From: Marinovum sp034669705
GTDB lineage: Bacteria > Pseudomonadota > Alphaproteobacteria > Rhodobacterales > Rhodobacteraceae
Assembly: GCF_034669705.1 (NCBI RefSeq)
Contig: NZ_JAXMOR010000026.1
Span: 1 to 64,000, forward strand
Length of the DNA: 64,000 nucleotides
Reading direction: 5' to 3'
The notes below the pieces were generated by a model. The model made no database searches and was not told the origin of the DNA. It saw only the letters and a list, made by a program, of their open reading frames with translations. This document shows positions 8,770 through 17,012 of the stretch, in pieces. Every line of letters begins with the position of its first letter. Position 1 is the stretch's first letter. The position numbers and the translations under genes are program-made.

Positions 8770-9599
8770 TGGACCAGCTGCTCCTGCCCTTCCAGTTCCC
8801 CTTCATGCAGAATGCCTTTCTGGTGGCGCTGCTCTTGGCCGCGCCGACCGCGATCCTGAGCTGTTTCCTGGTGCTCAAGGGCTGGTCGCTGATGGGCGAC
8901 GCGGTGAGCCATGCGGTGCTGCCGGGGGTGGTTCTGGCCTATATGCTGGGCATCCCGCTGATCATCGGCGCGTTCGCGGCCGGGATGACCTGCGCGCTGG
9001 CCACCGGCTATCTCAACGCCAATTCCCGGATCAAGCAGGACACGGTGATGGGGGTGGTGTTCTCGGGCATGTTCGGGGTCGGGATGGTGCTCTATGTCAA
9101 GGTAGAGACCAATGTGCACCTCGATCACATCCTCTTCGGCAACATGCTGGGGGTCGGGTCTGGCGATCTCTGGACCGCCGGGATCATCGGTGCCTTCGTT
9201 ACCGTGGTGCTGATCCTGAAATGGAAGGACCTGCTGCTGCATGCCTTCGATCCGGCGCAGGCCCAGGCCATCGGGCTGCCGGTGGGCTGGCTGCATTACG
9301 GGCTGCTGTCGATCCTGTCGCTGACCATTGTCGCGGTGCTGAGCGCGGTGGGGCTGATCCTGGCCATCGGGTTGTTGATCGCGCCGGGGGCAGTGGCCTT
9401 CCTGCTGACCCGCGAGTTCCGCCACATGCTGGCGGCGGCGGTGGCGGTCAACCTGACGGCGATGCTGGGCGGGGTCTATGCCAGCTTCTGGCTCGACAGC
9501 GCGCCGGCACCGACGGTGATCCTGATGCTGACGGGGTGGTTCATCCTGGCGTTTGGCTGGCGGCAATGGCGCAATGCGCGGCGCGAGAGCGTGGTGTGA
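8766..9599 (+). CDS. sitD: Metal ABC transporter permease, second subunit
   Basis: Second ABC-3 family permease, 277 residues. It repeats the family stretch LVLKGWSLMGDAVSHAVLPGVVLAY and ends with a hydrophobic helix and a short basic tail. The start is the ATG at 8766 (MMDQLLLPFQFPF), overlapping sitC by four bases with AGGAGG just upstream; longer upstream reading in this frame is antisense-like noise. It closes the sit operon. Together SitC and SitD would form the heterodimeric channel through which the metal delivered by SitA passes. Confidence 0.9.
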   Translation: MMDQLLLPFQFPFMQNAFLVALLLAAPTAILSCFLVLKGWSLMGDAVSHAVLPGVVLAYMLGIPLIIGAFAAGMTCALATGYLNANSRIKQDTVMGVVFSGMFGVGMVLYVKVETNVHLDHILFGNMLGVGSGDLWTAGIIGAFVTVVLILKWKDLLLHAFDPAQAQAIGLPVGWLHYGLLSILSLTIVAVLSAVGLILAIGLLIAPGAVAFLLTREFRHMLAAAVAVNLTAMLGGVYASFWLDSAPAPTVILMLTGWFILAFGWRQWRNARRESVV

Positions 9600-9620
9600 G
9601 ATTTGCCGGCCGGGCCGCGG

Positions 9621-9674
9621 GGAGCTGGCTGCGGGCGCCTCCGGCGGGAGTTTGTTCGGCAAGATGAAGCTGGA
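9621..9674 (+). repeat. GC-rich intergenic repeat, copy B
   Basis: A GCGGGCGCCTCCGGCGGGAG block ends in TTCGGCAAGATGAAGCTGGAG. It shares the GGCAAGATGAAG end with the copy at 26361 and the overall layout with the copy at 3161. It lies in the gap after sitD; the rest of 9600-9765 shows nothing recognisable. Confidence 0.5.
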
Positions 9675-9765
9675 GCGGGGCGTGCCGTCGGACCGTTCGG
9701 GCGGTGGTGACGGAGGGCGGTTCGGGCGCGCGTTTGGCGTGTGCTGCGCTCTTGCGGTCAGCGGG

Positions 9766-11091
9766 TCAGGCCCAGGCGGGGGCGTGGCGGCGGACCGGGC
9801 CGGTGGCGAGGCGCCAGACCGGCGGCTGGCCGTTGACGGTGAGCGGTGGGCGCAGGCGCTGTGCCGGGCCCCAGCCGGTGGCTTCGGGGTCGGGCGCGAA
9901 ATCCTCGGGGGTGGCGGTGATCGGATGCTCTGGTGACAGGCTGCCGGGGGCGGACTTCAGGCATTCGGCGGTGCGGGCCAGCGAGAGCTCGGCGCGGGTG
10001 GTGCGGCCCTCGGCACGGCGGGCGAGGCCGCGCAGGGCGGCGGCGGCCAGCAGGTAGCCGGTGCCGTGGTCAAGCGCCTGCACCGGCAGCGGCAGGGGGC
10101 GGTCGAGACCGGCCTGCTGCCTGCCGAGGGCGGCGATGCCACAGGACATCTGCACCAGTGAATCAAAGCCGCGGCGTTCGCCCCAGGGACCGGAGCGGCC
10201 ATAGGCCGAGAGGCTGACGTCGATCAGTCCGGGGTTGAGGGCGCGGCGGGCCTCGGCGCCAAACCCCAGCCCCTCGAGCGCGCCGGGACGGTAACCGTGC
10301 AGCAACATGTCGGCCGAGGCGAGCAGCCGGCGAAAGGTCTCGCGGTCCTCGCTGCGGGTGAGGTCGAGGCCGGCGCAGCGCTTGCCGAGGTTGACCTCTG
10401 CCTCGGCGGCGGGCTCTGACCAATGCGGCGGATCAATGCGCAGCACCTCGGCGCCGAACCCGGCAAGCAAGCGCGTCGCCACGGGGCCGGCGAGCACCCG
10501 CGTCAGATCGAGTACCTTCAGCCCGGCAAGGCGGGCCGGCCGGGCCTCGCACGCCTCTGACCGGTGCCAACGCACCAGCGGTTCGGCGGCGACGGCGCGG
10601 CCTTGCGGGTGGGCGCGCCACGCGTCCGGGCTGTGCAGGGCGGCGGCGCAGCCCTTGGCGGCAACGATAGCGCTCTCCAGCGCTTCGGCCTGCCAGCGGC
10701 TGACGGCGCTGCGCACCGCCTCGGGCTCCGGCGCGCAGCCCAGCACCGAGAGCGCGGCGTCGCGGTGATGCGGGGCATTGGTGTGCAGCCGGATGAAGCC
10801 GTCGGCGGTGGCGTAGTTGCCGGCCAGCGGATCCCAGATCGAGGGCATCTCCCAGCCTGTGGGCCGCAGGCTCATGTCGAACCAGAGCGAGGCGAGACGG
10901 CGGTCGACCGTGACCGCCTCGGCGCCCCTGCCGTCGAGCCTGGCCAGCGCGGTGCCGGCGGCGGCGACGGTCGCAGCGGCGAAATCGCTGACCGCGTGCA
11001 CCGAGGGCAGGGCGCCTGTGCCGGTCTCCTGGAAGGGCGCGGGCGTGAGGTCCAGAGCCCGGGTGATCTCGGGCCAGTAGGGATTGGTCAT
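9766..11091 (-). CDS. Family III CoA transferase (CaiB/BaiF type)
   Basis: The 441-residue product matches family III CoA transferases, which move CoA between organic acids by a glutamyl/aspartyl-anhydride mechanism. The second half starts with LKVLDLTRVLAGPVATRLLAGFGAEVLRIDPP, the most conserved motif of the family, followed by LNPGLIDVSLSAYGRSGPWGERRGFDSLVQ. An N-terminal half of about 170 residues precedes that core, so the order of the two halves differs from formyl-CoA transferase, where the motif is at the N-terminus. This is seen in one branch of CaiB-like proteins. It stands alone; the substrate cannot be told from context. Confidence 0.8.
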   Translation of the reverse strand: MTNPYWPEITRALDLTPAPFQETGTGALPSVHAVSDFAAATVAAAGTALARLDGRGAEAVTVDRRLASLWFDMSLRPTGWEMPSIWDPLAGNYATADGFIRLHTNAPHHRDAALSVLGCAPEPEAVRSAVSRWQAEALESAIVAAKGCAAALHSPDAWRAHPQGRAVAAEPLVRWHRSEACEARPARLAGLKVLDLTRVLAGPVATRLLAGFGAEVLRIDPPHWSEPAAEAEVNLGKRCAGLDLTRSEDRETFRRLLASADMLLHGYRPGALEGLGFGAEARRALNPGLIDVSLSAYGRSGPWGERRGFDSLVQMSCGIAALGRQQAGLDRPLPLPVQALDHGTGYLLAAAALRGLARRAEGRTTRAELSLARTAECLKSAPGSLSPEHPITATPEDFAPDPEATGWGPAQRLRPPLTVNGQPPVWRLATGPVRRHAPAWA

Positions 11092-11154
11092 GGCGCGCTC
11101 CGGCTGCGGTTTGGCGCAGGGTAGGCGCCGGAGCCGCCGGAGGGCAAGCCGCGC

Positions 11155-11466
11155 CTAGCTGCGGGCGTTCTTTTCAGCGATGCCGGAGGTGCCCTGGCGG
11201 CGGGCCAGCTCTGCCAGCACGTCGTCGAGCGCAATGTCGCGCGCGGCCAGCATCACCAGCAGGTGATAGAGCACGTCGGCGGCCTCGTAAGTGAGGTTTT
11301 CGGCGTCGCCCTTGGCGGCGGCGATGATCGCTTCGATCGCCTCCTCGCCGAACTTCTCGGCGCATTTCTCCGGCCCCTTGGCGAGCAGCTTGGCGGTCCA
11401 GGAGCTCTCGGGGTCGGCGCTCTTGCGCGCTGCGATCACCGTCTCGAGGTCGTGCAGAACGCTCAT
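11155..11466 (-). CDS. hisE: Phosphoribosyl-ATP diphosphatase
   Basis: Second step of histidine biosynthesis, converting PR-ATP to PR-AMP. The 103-residue all-alpha MazG-like protein has LLAKGPEKCAEKFGEEAIEAIIAA and YEAADVLYHLLVMLA, which carry the acidic Mg ligands of HisE. The start (MSVLHDLETVIAARK) overlaps the hisF stop by four bases. It is the last gene of the hisF-hisE pair; hisA, which normally precedes hisF in this group, is 14 kb away. Confidence 0.93.
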   Translation of the reverse strand: MSVLHDLETVIAARKSADPESSWTAKLLAKGPEKCAEKFGEEAIEAIIAAAKGDAENLTYEAADVLYHLLVMLAARDIALDDVLAELARRQGTSGIAEKNARS

Positions 11467-12224
11467 GTCAGCCTCATCGGGATGCCGGCGGCGGCCATGT
11501 GATGCTTGGCCTCGGCGATGGTGTGATCGCCGAAATGGAAGATCGAGGCGGCAAGCACCGCCGACGCACCGCCTTGGGTGACGCCTTCGACCAGGTGGTC
11601 GAGTGTGCCGACCCCGCCAGAGGCAATGACCGGCACCGTGACCGCATCCGAGATCGCCCGGGTCAGCGGCAGGTTGAAGCCGGCACGCGTGCCGTCGCGG
11701 TCCATCGAGGTCAGCAGGATTTCCCCGGCGCCCTTCTCGGTGACCTGTCGGGCGAACTCCACCGCGTCGATGCCGGTGGGCTTGCGGCCGCCGTGGGTGA
11801 AGATCTCCCACTTGCCGGGGGCGACGGTCTTGGCGTCGATGGCGCAGACGATGCACTGGCTGCCGAACTGGTCGGCGGCCTCGGCGATGACGTCGGGGTT
11901 GGCCACCGCCGCCGAATTGAAGCTCACCTTGTCGGCCCCGGCCAGCAGCAGCTTGCGGACGTCACCCGCGGTGCGGACGCCGCCGCCGACGGTCAGCGGG
12001 ATGAAGCAATGCTCGGCGGTGCGCTGCACCACCTCCATCATCACGCCGCGGTTTTCATGCGTGGCGTGGATGTCGAGAAAGCAGAGCTCGTCGGCGCCGG
12101 CCAGATCATAGGCGCGGGCCGATTCAACCGGGTCGCCGGCATCGCGCAGGTCGACGAAGTTCACGCCTTTGACGACGCGGCCATCGGCGACGTCCAGGCA
12201 GGGGATGATGCGGGTCTTGAGCAT
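11463..12224 (-). CDS. hisF: Imidazole glycerol phosphate synthase cyclase subunit
   Basis: TIM-barrel subunit that with HisH turns PRFAR and ammonia into IGP and AICAR; 253 residues, the usual length. It starts MLKTRIIPCLDVADGRVVKG and contains the catalytic Asp of IPCLD, the phosphate loops LTVGGGVRT and IASGGVGTLDHL, and the second catalytic Asp in LLTSMDRDGT. It is translationally coupled to hisE. Upstream, at 12225-12281, there is no his gene but a permease gene belonging to the inserted alcohol-oxidation block. Confidence 0.95.
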   Translation of the reverse strand: MLKTRIIPCLDVADGRVVKGVNFVDLRDAGDPVESARAYDLAGADELCFLDIHATHENRGVMMEVVQRTAEHCFIPLTVGGGVRTAGDVRKLLLAGADKVSFNSAAVANPDVIAEAADQFGSQCIVCAIDAKTVAPGKWEIFTHGGRKPTGIDAVEFARQVTEKGAGEILLTSMDRDGTRAGFNLPLTRAISDAVTVPVIASGGVGTLDHLVEGVTQGGASAVLAASIFHFGDHTIAEAKHHMAAAGIPMRLT

Positions 12225-12281
12225 GGGGGTCTCTTACGGCCTGACAGAGGGCGGGGCAAGCTGGCTGTTGACGCCGCGGCC

Positions 12282-13040
12282 TCAGGCCCGGCGCCAGCGG
12301 GTGACGCGGGCCTCGAAGCCGGTGATCACCGTCAGTTCCAGCAGCAGCATCAGCGCCACGAAGCTGAGCGCATAGGCCAGCACGTAGCCGGTCTCAAAAA
12401 GCTGAAAGTAGAGGTGGATCTGGAAGCCCACGCCATTGCTGCGGCCGAGGAACTCGACCACCAGAACGATCTTCCAGATGATCGCCAGACCGTTGCGGGT
12501 GGAGGCGGCGACATAGGGCCAGAGCTGCGGCAGGATCACGTGAAGCAGCCGCCGGGCAAAGGGCATGTCGAAGGCGCGGGTCATGTCGCGCAGCTTGGGG
12601 TCGAGCGCCTGCACGCCCTCGCGGATGGTGGTGGCGACCATGGCGGTCTTGTTCAGCGCCACGGCGGTGATCGCCGCCACCTCGTTCAGGCCGATCCAGA
12701 GATAACAGAGCACGATCACCACCAGCGCCGGGATGTTGAGAGCCACCACCAGCCAGACCGAGAACCAGCGGTTGAGCCTGTCGTTCAGCCCCATTGCCAG
12801 CCCGATTCCCATGCCAAAGCCCATCGCCAGCGCAAAGGCGGCAAAGACCCGGGCAAGTGTGGCGGCCAGATGGCCCTGCAATTCGCCAGACGCGACCTCG
12901 TGCGCGAAGATTTGCCAGACCGCCAGCGGGCCGGGCAGCACCGAGGGGTCATCGCCCCACCAGGCCGCCAGCGCCCAGAGCACGACCAGCGCGGCGAGCG
13001 AGATCACGACGACCGGGGTCTGTGCCTGTGGCTCCTGCAT
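12282..13040 (-). CDS. ABC transporter permease, NitT/TauT (SsuC) type
   Basis: Binding-protein-dependent permease, about 252 residues with six hydrophobic segments. The EAA-type loop (TRAFDMPFARRLLHVILPQLWPYV) that docks on the ATPase is present. The start at 13040 (MQEPQAQ) avoids an upstream basic stretch; an in-frame ATG at 13109 would add 23 residues. No ATPase or binding protein adjoins it. The only matching partners are the SsuB-like ATPase at 22495-23205 and the NMT1-like binding protein at 23195-24166, which themselves lack a permease. The three probably form one importer split across the cluster. It is divergent from the NosR-like gene, 104 bases apart. Confidence 0.85.
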   Translation of the reverse strand: MQEPQAQTPVVVISLAALVVLWALAAWWGDDPSVLPGPLAVWQIFAHEVASGELQGHLAATLARVFAAFALAMGFGMGIGLAMGLNDRLNRWFSVWLVVALNIPALVVIVLCYLWIGLNEVAAITAVALNKTAMVATTIREGVQALDPKLRDMTRAFDMPFARRLLHVILPQLWPYVAASTRNGLAIIWKIVLVVEFLGRSNGVGFQIHLYFQLFETGYVLAYALSFVALMLLLELTVITGFEARVTRWRRA

Positions 13041-13096
13041 GGCGGTGAGTTTGTCACATCTGCCGGCGGCACCAAAGCCGAAAGCCGGGCGCTGGT

Positions 13097-13134
13097 ACCA
13101 TGGTCGCATAGGGCCGCGCCGCTGCCGGGCGTAG
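13097..13134 (+). promoter_or_regulatory. Candidate activated promoter of the NosR-like gene (shared cluster motif)
   Basis: ACCATGGTC (13097-13105) is followed 27 bases later by GTAGCGT (TAG at 13132), with the ATG 11 bases further on. The same spacing of an ACCAWRGKC element and a TAG-type -10 is found before the cytochrome c, lutA-like and Sel1 genes of this cluster. A related ACCAAAGCC lies 26 bases further upstream at 13071. The regulator is not in the window; a LuxR-type response regulator is known for such clusters elsewhere. Confidence 0.45.
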
Positions 13135-13144
13135 CGTATCGCCC

Positions 13145-15238
13145 ATGTTGGGAGGACGGATCATTCGGGCGCTGGCCCTGTCGATGGCGCTTGGCGTGGC
13201 GGCGCTGGCACAGGCGGCCGAGACGCTGGGCCGCGAGGCGCTGGCGCCCTATATCGCGCCGCCGATGAGCCTTGGCGAACGGATCAACGACAAGGGCGTC
13301 TGGCAGCTCTTGAACTCCGGCGGCGCCGAGGCGGGCTATGTGTTCGAGACCGAGCCGATGGCGCCCCTGCCGGGGTTTTCCGGTGCGGCGATCAACCTGC
13401 TGGTGGTGCTCGACCTCGACGGTCGGTTCCTCGACGTGCAGCTTTTGTCGCACAATGAGCCGATCTTCGTCTCCGGCCTGCCGGAAAAGCTGTTCTACGA
13501 TTTCTTCAAGCAGTACCGCGGCCATTCGATTTCCGACACGCTGGTCGTGGGCTCGCCCTATGGCGCCGGCGGCGAAGGCTCGGCGCTGGTCTATCTCGAC
13601 GGGGTGACCAAGGGCACCGCCTCGGTGCGGATCGCGCATGAGAGCATCCTGGCCGCCGCGCTGCAGGTCGCGCGCGAGAAGATGAGCGGCATCTCGACCG
13701 GCCCGCCGGCCCATCCCGACCGCGACCACCACGAGGACCTGACATGGGACGATCTGCTGGCGCAGGGCATCGTCACCCGCAAGACCGTCAGCAATGCCGA
13801 GATCGACGCCGCCTTTGCCGGCACGCTCTGGGAGGATGATGACCCCGCCGCGCGCGATGCCCCGGAGGCGCCCTATCTCGATCTCTGGGTGGTCGATCTT
13901 GGCCCGCCGTCGATTGCGCAGGCGGTGCTGAGCCCGGGCAGCTACGACGAGTTGCAGGGCCTGATGGCAATTGCCACCACCGACGAGCCGGTGCTGGTGA
14001 TCGACACCGCGCGCCACGGGCTGGTGACCGAGCGCTTCGTGCGCAACACCTCGCCAGACCTGATCAGCGCCACGCAGGGCGGCTTTCCCATCGCCTTTCG
14101 CGACGCTGACATCTACATCGAGCTGAACGATGCCCTGCCCGAGGAACTGCACGACGGCGCGGCGCTGATCCTGCGCACCGACCGGCGGCTGGGGTTTGAT
14201 CCCACGGCCGAGTGGACCCTTCAGATCAAGGCGTTGCGCGCGCATGGCTCGTTCCAGCCCGAGCTCGGCAGCGTCACGCTGGAGGCCAGCCACAAGACGC
14301 CGGAGCGGTTCTTTTCCCGCCCGGAGGTCATCATGCCGGTGCCGCCCTGGGTCGAGGCGCTGCGCAACCGTCAGGGGGATCTGGTGGTGCTGGCGCTGTT
14401 TCTGACCGCGCTGCTGGCGGTCTTGAGCCTTGGCATGAGCCGGCTGGCCGGGCACCGTCTGTTCACCCCGATCCGCCTCGCCCTCCTCGCCTTTGTCACC
14501 GGGTTCATCGGTTGGTGGGGGCAAGGGCAGCTCTCGATTGCCACGCCGCTGGCGGTGGCGCGCACCGGGCTCGAGGGCGGCAGCCTCGCCTTCCTGCTCT
14601 ACGATCCGTTTTCGCTGGTGATCTGGGGCGTGACCCTCATAGGCTTCGTGTTCTGGGGCCGGGGGTTGTTTTGCGGCTGGCTCTGCCCCTTCGGTGCCCT
14701 GCAGGAGTTCGCCAGCCACATCGGACGGCTGCTGCGCCTGCCGCAGATCGAGCCGAGCGCAGTCTGGGACCGCAGGCTCAAGGGGCTGAAATACCTGGTG
14801 CTGGCCGGGCTGGTGGCGCTGCTCCTTGCTGCCCCTGCCGCGCTTGATGCCGCCATCGAGGTCGAGCCGTTCAAGACCGCGATCACCACCTTCTTTGTCC
14901 GCGAGTGGTATTACGTCGCCTATGCGGCGGCGCTGCTGGTGCTGTCGATGGTGCTGTTCAAGGGCTTCTGCCGCTACCTCTGCCCCTTGGGCGCGGTGAT
15001 GGCGATCGGCGGGCTGGTGCGCGGGCGCGACTGGATCGCCCGACGCGAGGCCTGCGGATCGCCCTGCCAGCTCTGCCGGGTGAACTGCCGCTACGGCGCC
15101 ATCAAGAAAAGCGGAGAGATCGCCTATTCCGAATGCTTCCAGTGTCTTGATTGCGTGACGATCCATGATGACCCGCGCCAGTGCGTGCCGCTGATCCTCG
15201 CCGCCCGGCGCCGCAAGCCGGAGATTGCCGCCGAATGA
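13145..15238 (+). CDS. NosR/NirI-like flavo-iron-sulfur membrane protein
   Basis: A 697-residue protein built like NosR: signal peptide, periplasmic FMN-binding domain with a flavinylation-type motif DGVTKGTAS (residues 152-160), then about six membrane helices with polyferredoxin-type CGWLCPFGALQE (C510, C514) and CRYLCPLGAVM motifs, and a C-terminal 4Fe-4S pair (CGSPCQLCRVNC, CFQCLDC). NosR feeds electrons to nitrous oxide reductase, but no nosZ or other nos gene is here. An ApbE-type FMN transferase follows with a four-base overlap and would attach the flavin. The surrounding genes point to a role in electron transfer linked to PQQ alcohol oxidation; that role is inferred. Confidence 0.85.
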   Translation: MLGGRIIRALALSMALGVAALAQAAETLGREALAPYIAPPMSLGERINDKGVWQLLNSGGAEAGYVFETEPMAPLPGFSGAAINLLVVLDLDGRFLDVQLLSHNEPIFVSGLPEKLFYDFFKQYRGHSISDTLVVGSPYGAGGEGSALVYLDGVTKGTASVRIAHESILAAALQVAREKMSGISTGPPAHPDRDHHEDLTWDDLLAQGIVTRKTVSNAEIDAAFAGTLWEDDDPAARDAPEAPYLDLWVVDLGPPSIAQAVLSPGSYDELQGLMAIATTDEPVLVIDTARHGLVTERFVRNTSPDLISATQGGFPIAFRDADIYIELNDALPEELHDGAALILRTDRRLGFDPTAEWTLQIKALRAHGSFQPELGSVTLEASHKTPERFFSRPEVIMPVPPWVEALRNRQGDLVVLALFLTALLAVLSLGMSRLAGHRLFTPIRLALLAFVTGFIGWWGQGQLSIATPLAVARTGLEGGSLAFLLYDPFSLVIWGVTLIGFVFWGRGLFCGWLCPFGALQEFASHIGRLLRLPQIEPSAVWDRRLKGLKYLVLAGLVALLLAAPAALDAAIEVEPFKTAITTFFVREWYYVAYAAALLVLSMVLFKGFCRYLCPLGAVMAIGGLVRGRDWIARREACGSPCQLCRVNCRYGAIKKSGEIAYSECFQCLDCVTIHDDPRQCVPLILAARRRKPEIAAE

Positions 15239-16104
15239 GACCGACCCGCCGCCGATTCCTTGCCATTGCCGCCGGTTTCGCCGCCACCCCCGCCATGGCG
15301 CAGCGCCACAGTTGGCGCGGCCGGGCCTTCGGGGCTGAGATCGCCATCGTGTTGCAGGGGTCGCGCGCGCAGACCGGTCCCGCGCTGCAGGCGGCGCAGC
15401 GGGTGATCGCCGAGGTCGAGGCCATGTTCAGCCTGTACCAGCCGTCGGATCTGGTCCGACTGAACCGCGCGGGGTGGCTGGTGCCTGCGCCGCGGTTCCT
15501 TGCGCTGATGCAGGCCGCCGACCGGGCGCATCGGCTGACCGGCGGGCTGTTCGATCCGACGGTGCAGCCGCTCTGGTCCGCGCTCAGCCGGGGGGAAGAC
15601 CCGGCGGCCGCCGCCGCGCTGATCGGCTGGGACAGGCTGCGGTTCAGCGCCGAGGACATCCGCCTCGCGCCGGGACAGGCGCTCACCTTCAACGGCATTG
15701 CCCAGGGCTTTGCGACCGATCTGGTGGCAGAGGCATTGGCGGCGCAGGGGGTCGACCGGACGCTGATCAACATCGGCGAATTCCGCGCCGGCGGCGGGCC
15801 GTACCGGCTGGGTCTGGCCGATCCGCTGCATGGCGCGCTGGGCGCGATCAGCCTGTCAGACGGCGCGGTGGCCACCTCCAGCCCGCTGGCGACGCCGCTG
15901 GGCGAGACCGGCCATATCCTGCACCCGCGCGCCCGCCCGCTCTGGTCGTCGGTGACGGTCGAGGCAGAGACGGCGGTGCTGGCCGATGCGCTCTCGACCG
16001 CGCTGGTGCTGGCGCCACTGGAACAGGTGCGCGAGGTCCGCCGCGCGGTCGGGGTGCGGCGGGTGCTGCTGGTCGATCCGGCCGGCGATCTGACCAGCCT
16101 CTGA
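15235..16104 (+). CDS. FAD:protein FMN transferase (ApbE/NosX-like), Tat-exported
   Basis: This enzyme links FMN covalently to a threonine of a partner flavoprotein in the periplasm. The 289-residue product begins with a twin-arginine signal (TRRRFLAIAAGFAATPAMA) and has the ApbE core: MFSLYQPSDLVRLNR, GGLFDPTVQPLW, FNGIAQGFATDLV, TLINIGEFRAGG and the metal-site region AETAVLADALSTAL. The canonical glycine-rich DxGG loop is replaced by NIGEFRAGG, as in NosX-like members. ATG start overlaps the stop of the NosR-like gene. The obvious target is the DGVTKGTAS motif of that neighbour. Confidence 0.88.
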   Translation: MRPTRRRFLAIAAGFAATPAMAQRHSWRGRAFGAEIAIVLQGSRAQTGPALQAAQRVIAEVEAMFSLYQPSDLVRLNRAGWLVPAPRFLALMQAADRAHRLTGGLFDPTVQPLWSALSRGEDPAAAAALIGWDRLRFSAEDIRLAPGQALTFNGIAQGFATDLVAEALAAQGVDRTLINIGEFRAGGGPYRLGLADPLHGALGAISLSDGAVATSSPLATPLGETGHILHPRARPLWSSVTVEAETAVLADALSTALVLAPLEQVREVRRAVGVRRVLLVDPAGDLTSL

Positions 16105-16106
16105 TC

Positions 16107-17009
16107 TCAGCGCTCCGGCGGCTGGTGGGTCAGGCCGTGGTTCGCGTAGATCTGCGCGATCCGCCCGTCCTGCAGCGCGTGGTTAATCGCGTCATCCACC
16201 GCGTAGGACAGCGGCCGATAGGCAAAGTTCACCGCCACGCCCAGCGTCCATTTGCTCACCGCGAAGCCGGCCAGCGGCGGCTGGTGCACGCCAAACGCTG
16301 CGGTCAGCCCGTGTTCGAGCTGGCCCAGCGGGCCGGTCACCGCCTTGACCTCGCCCGCCGCCAGCGCCGCCATCGCCGATCCCATGTGGGGATAGCGGCG
16401 GATGTTGCCGCGCATCTGGCCGCCGGCCAAGCCCGAGAGATAGAAATCCGAGATCGAATCGTTCTCGACGCCGACGGTGTCGAAGCGGAAATAGGCCGGC
16501 ACCGGCTTGTCCTCGGGATAGGACGCGCGGTCATAGGCGATCGCGATGCTCTCTCCGGCATATTGCCCGGTAAAGACCACCTGCTCGACCCGGCACTTGA
16601 AGGCGCTGTCATAGGGCACGCGCATCATCACGTTGGACACCCGGCCGCCGATCACCGCGCCTTTCCAGATGTTGTTGCGAAGGTCGGCCTCCAGCGTCTC
16701 GCCGGCGGCGACGAAGGTGAACCGCGCCTCGACGCCGAGGTCCTCGGCGATCAGCTGGGCGATCTCGACATCGACGCCGCGCGGGGTGCTGCCGTCTTCC
16801 CAGCTGTAGGGCGGGTAGTCCTCGTAGACCGCGAAGAGCATGTGTCCGCGCTCGCGGATCACGTCGAGCTCTTGCCCCACCACGTCGCGCCCGGTGTTCT
16901 GCGGCCTGGGCTGCGGCACGTAGTCGGCGCAGGGGTCAGCGGCATGGGCCTGCCCCGCGAAGGACAGGCCCAGCGCCAGCAAGGAGGCGGAGAGGGCCTT
17001 GCGCAACAT
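16107..17009 (-). CDS. Quinoprotein dehydrogenase-associated periplasmic protein (XoxJ/MxaJ-like)
   Basis: A 300-residue exported protein with the solute-binding fold of the MxaJ/XoxJ group. A signal peptide ends at AHA; the core has RERGHMLFAVYEDYPPYSWEDG, GVDVEIAQLIAEDLGVEARF and a C-terminal KWTLGVAVNFAY segment. XoxJ partners interact with the PQQ dehydrogenase and are thought to help its assembly or activation rather than import a solute. It is three bases downstream of the cytochrome c gene, so the two form one transcript. It ends two bases from the convergent ApbE-like gene. Confidence 0.85.
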   Translation of the reverse strand: MLRKALSASLLALGLSFAGQAHAADPCADYVPQPRPQNTGRDVVGQELDVIRERGHMLFAVYEDYPPYSWEDGSTPRGVDVEIAQLIAEDLGVEARFTFVAAGETLEADLRNNIWKGAVIGGRVSNVMMRVPYDSAFKCRVEQVVFTGQYAGESIAIAYDRASYPEDKPVPAYFRFDTVGVENDSISDFYLSGLAGGQMRGNIRRYPHMGSAMAALAAGEVKAVTGPLGQLEHGLTAAFGVHQPPLAGFAVSKWTLGVAVNFAYRPLSYAVDDAINHALQDGRIAQIYANHGLTHQPPER

Positions 17010-17012
17010 CGC

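Noticed and set aside
13096..13105. The short palindrome around TACCATGGTA as a separate operator
   Set aside because: Only part is symmetric, and it is better explained as one copy of the ACCAWRGKC element at the common spacing.
11499..15166. Two long open frames opposite hisF/permease and the NosR-like gene
   Set aside because: Both are antisense to genes with complete family motifs and encode low-complexity Gln/His/Arg-rich peptides.
13145..15238. Reading the NosR-like gene as part of a denitrification (nos) operon
   Set aside because: No nosZ, nosD, nosF, nosY or nosL is present; the neighbours and the promoter element belong to PQQ alcohol oxidation.
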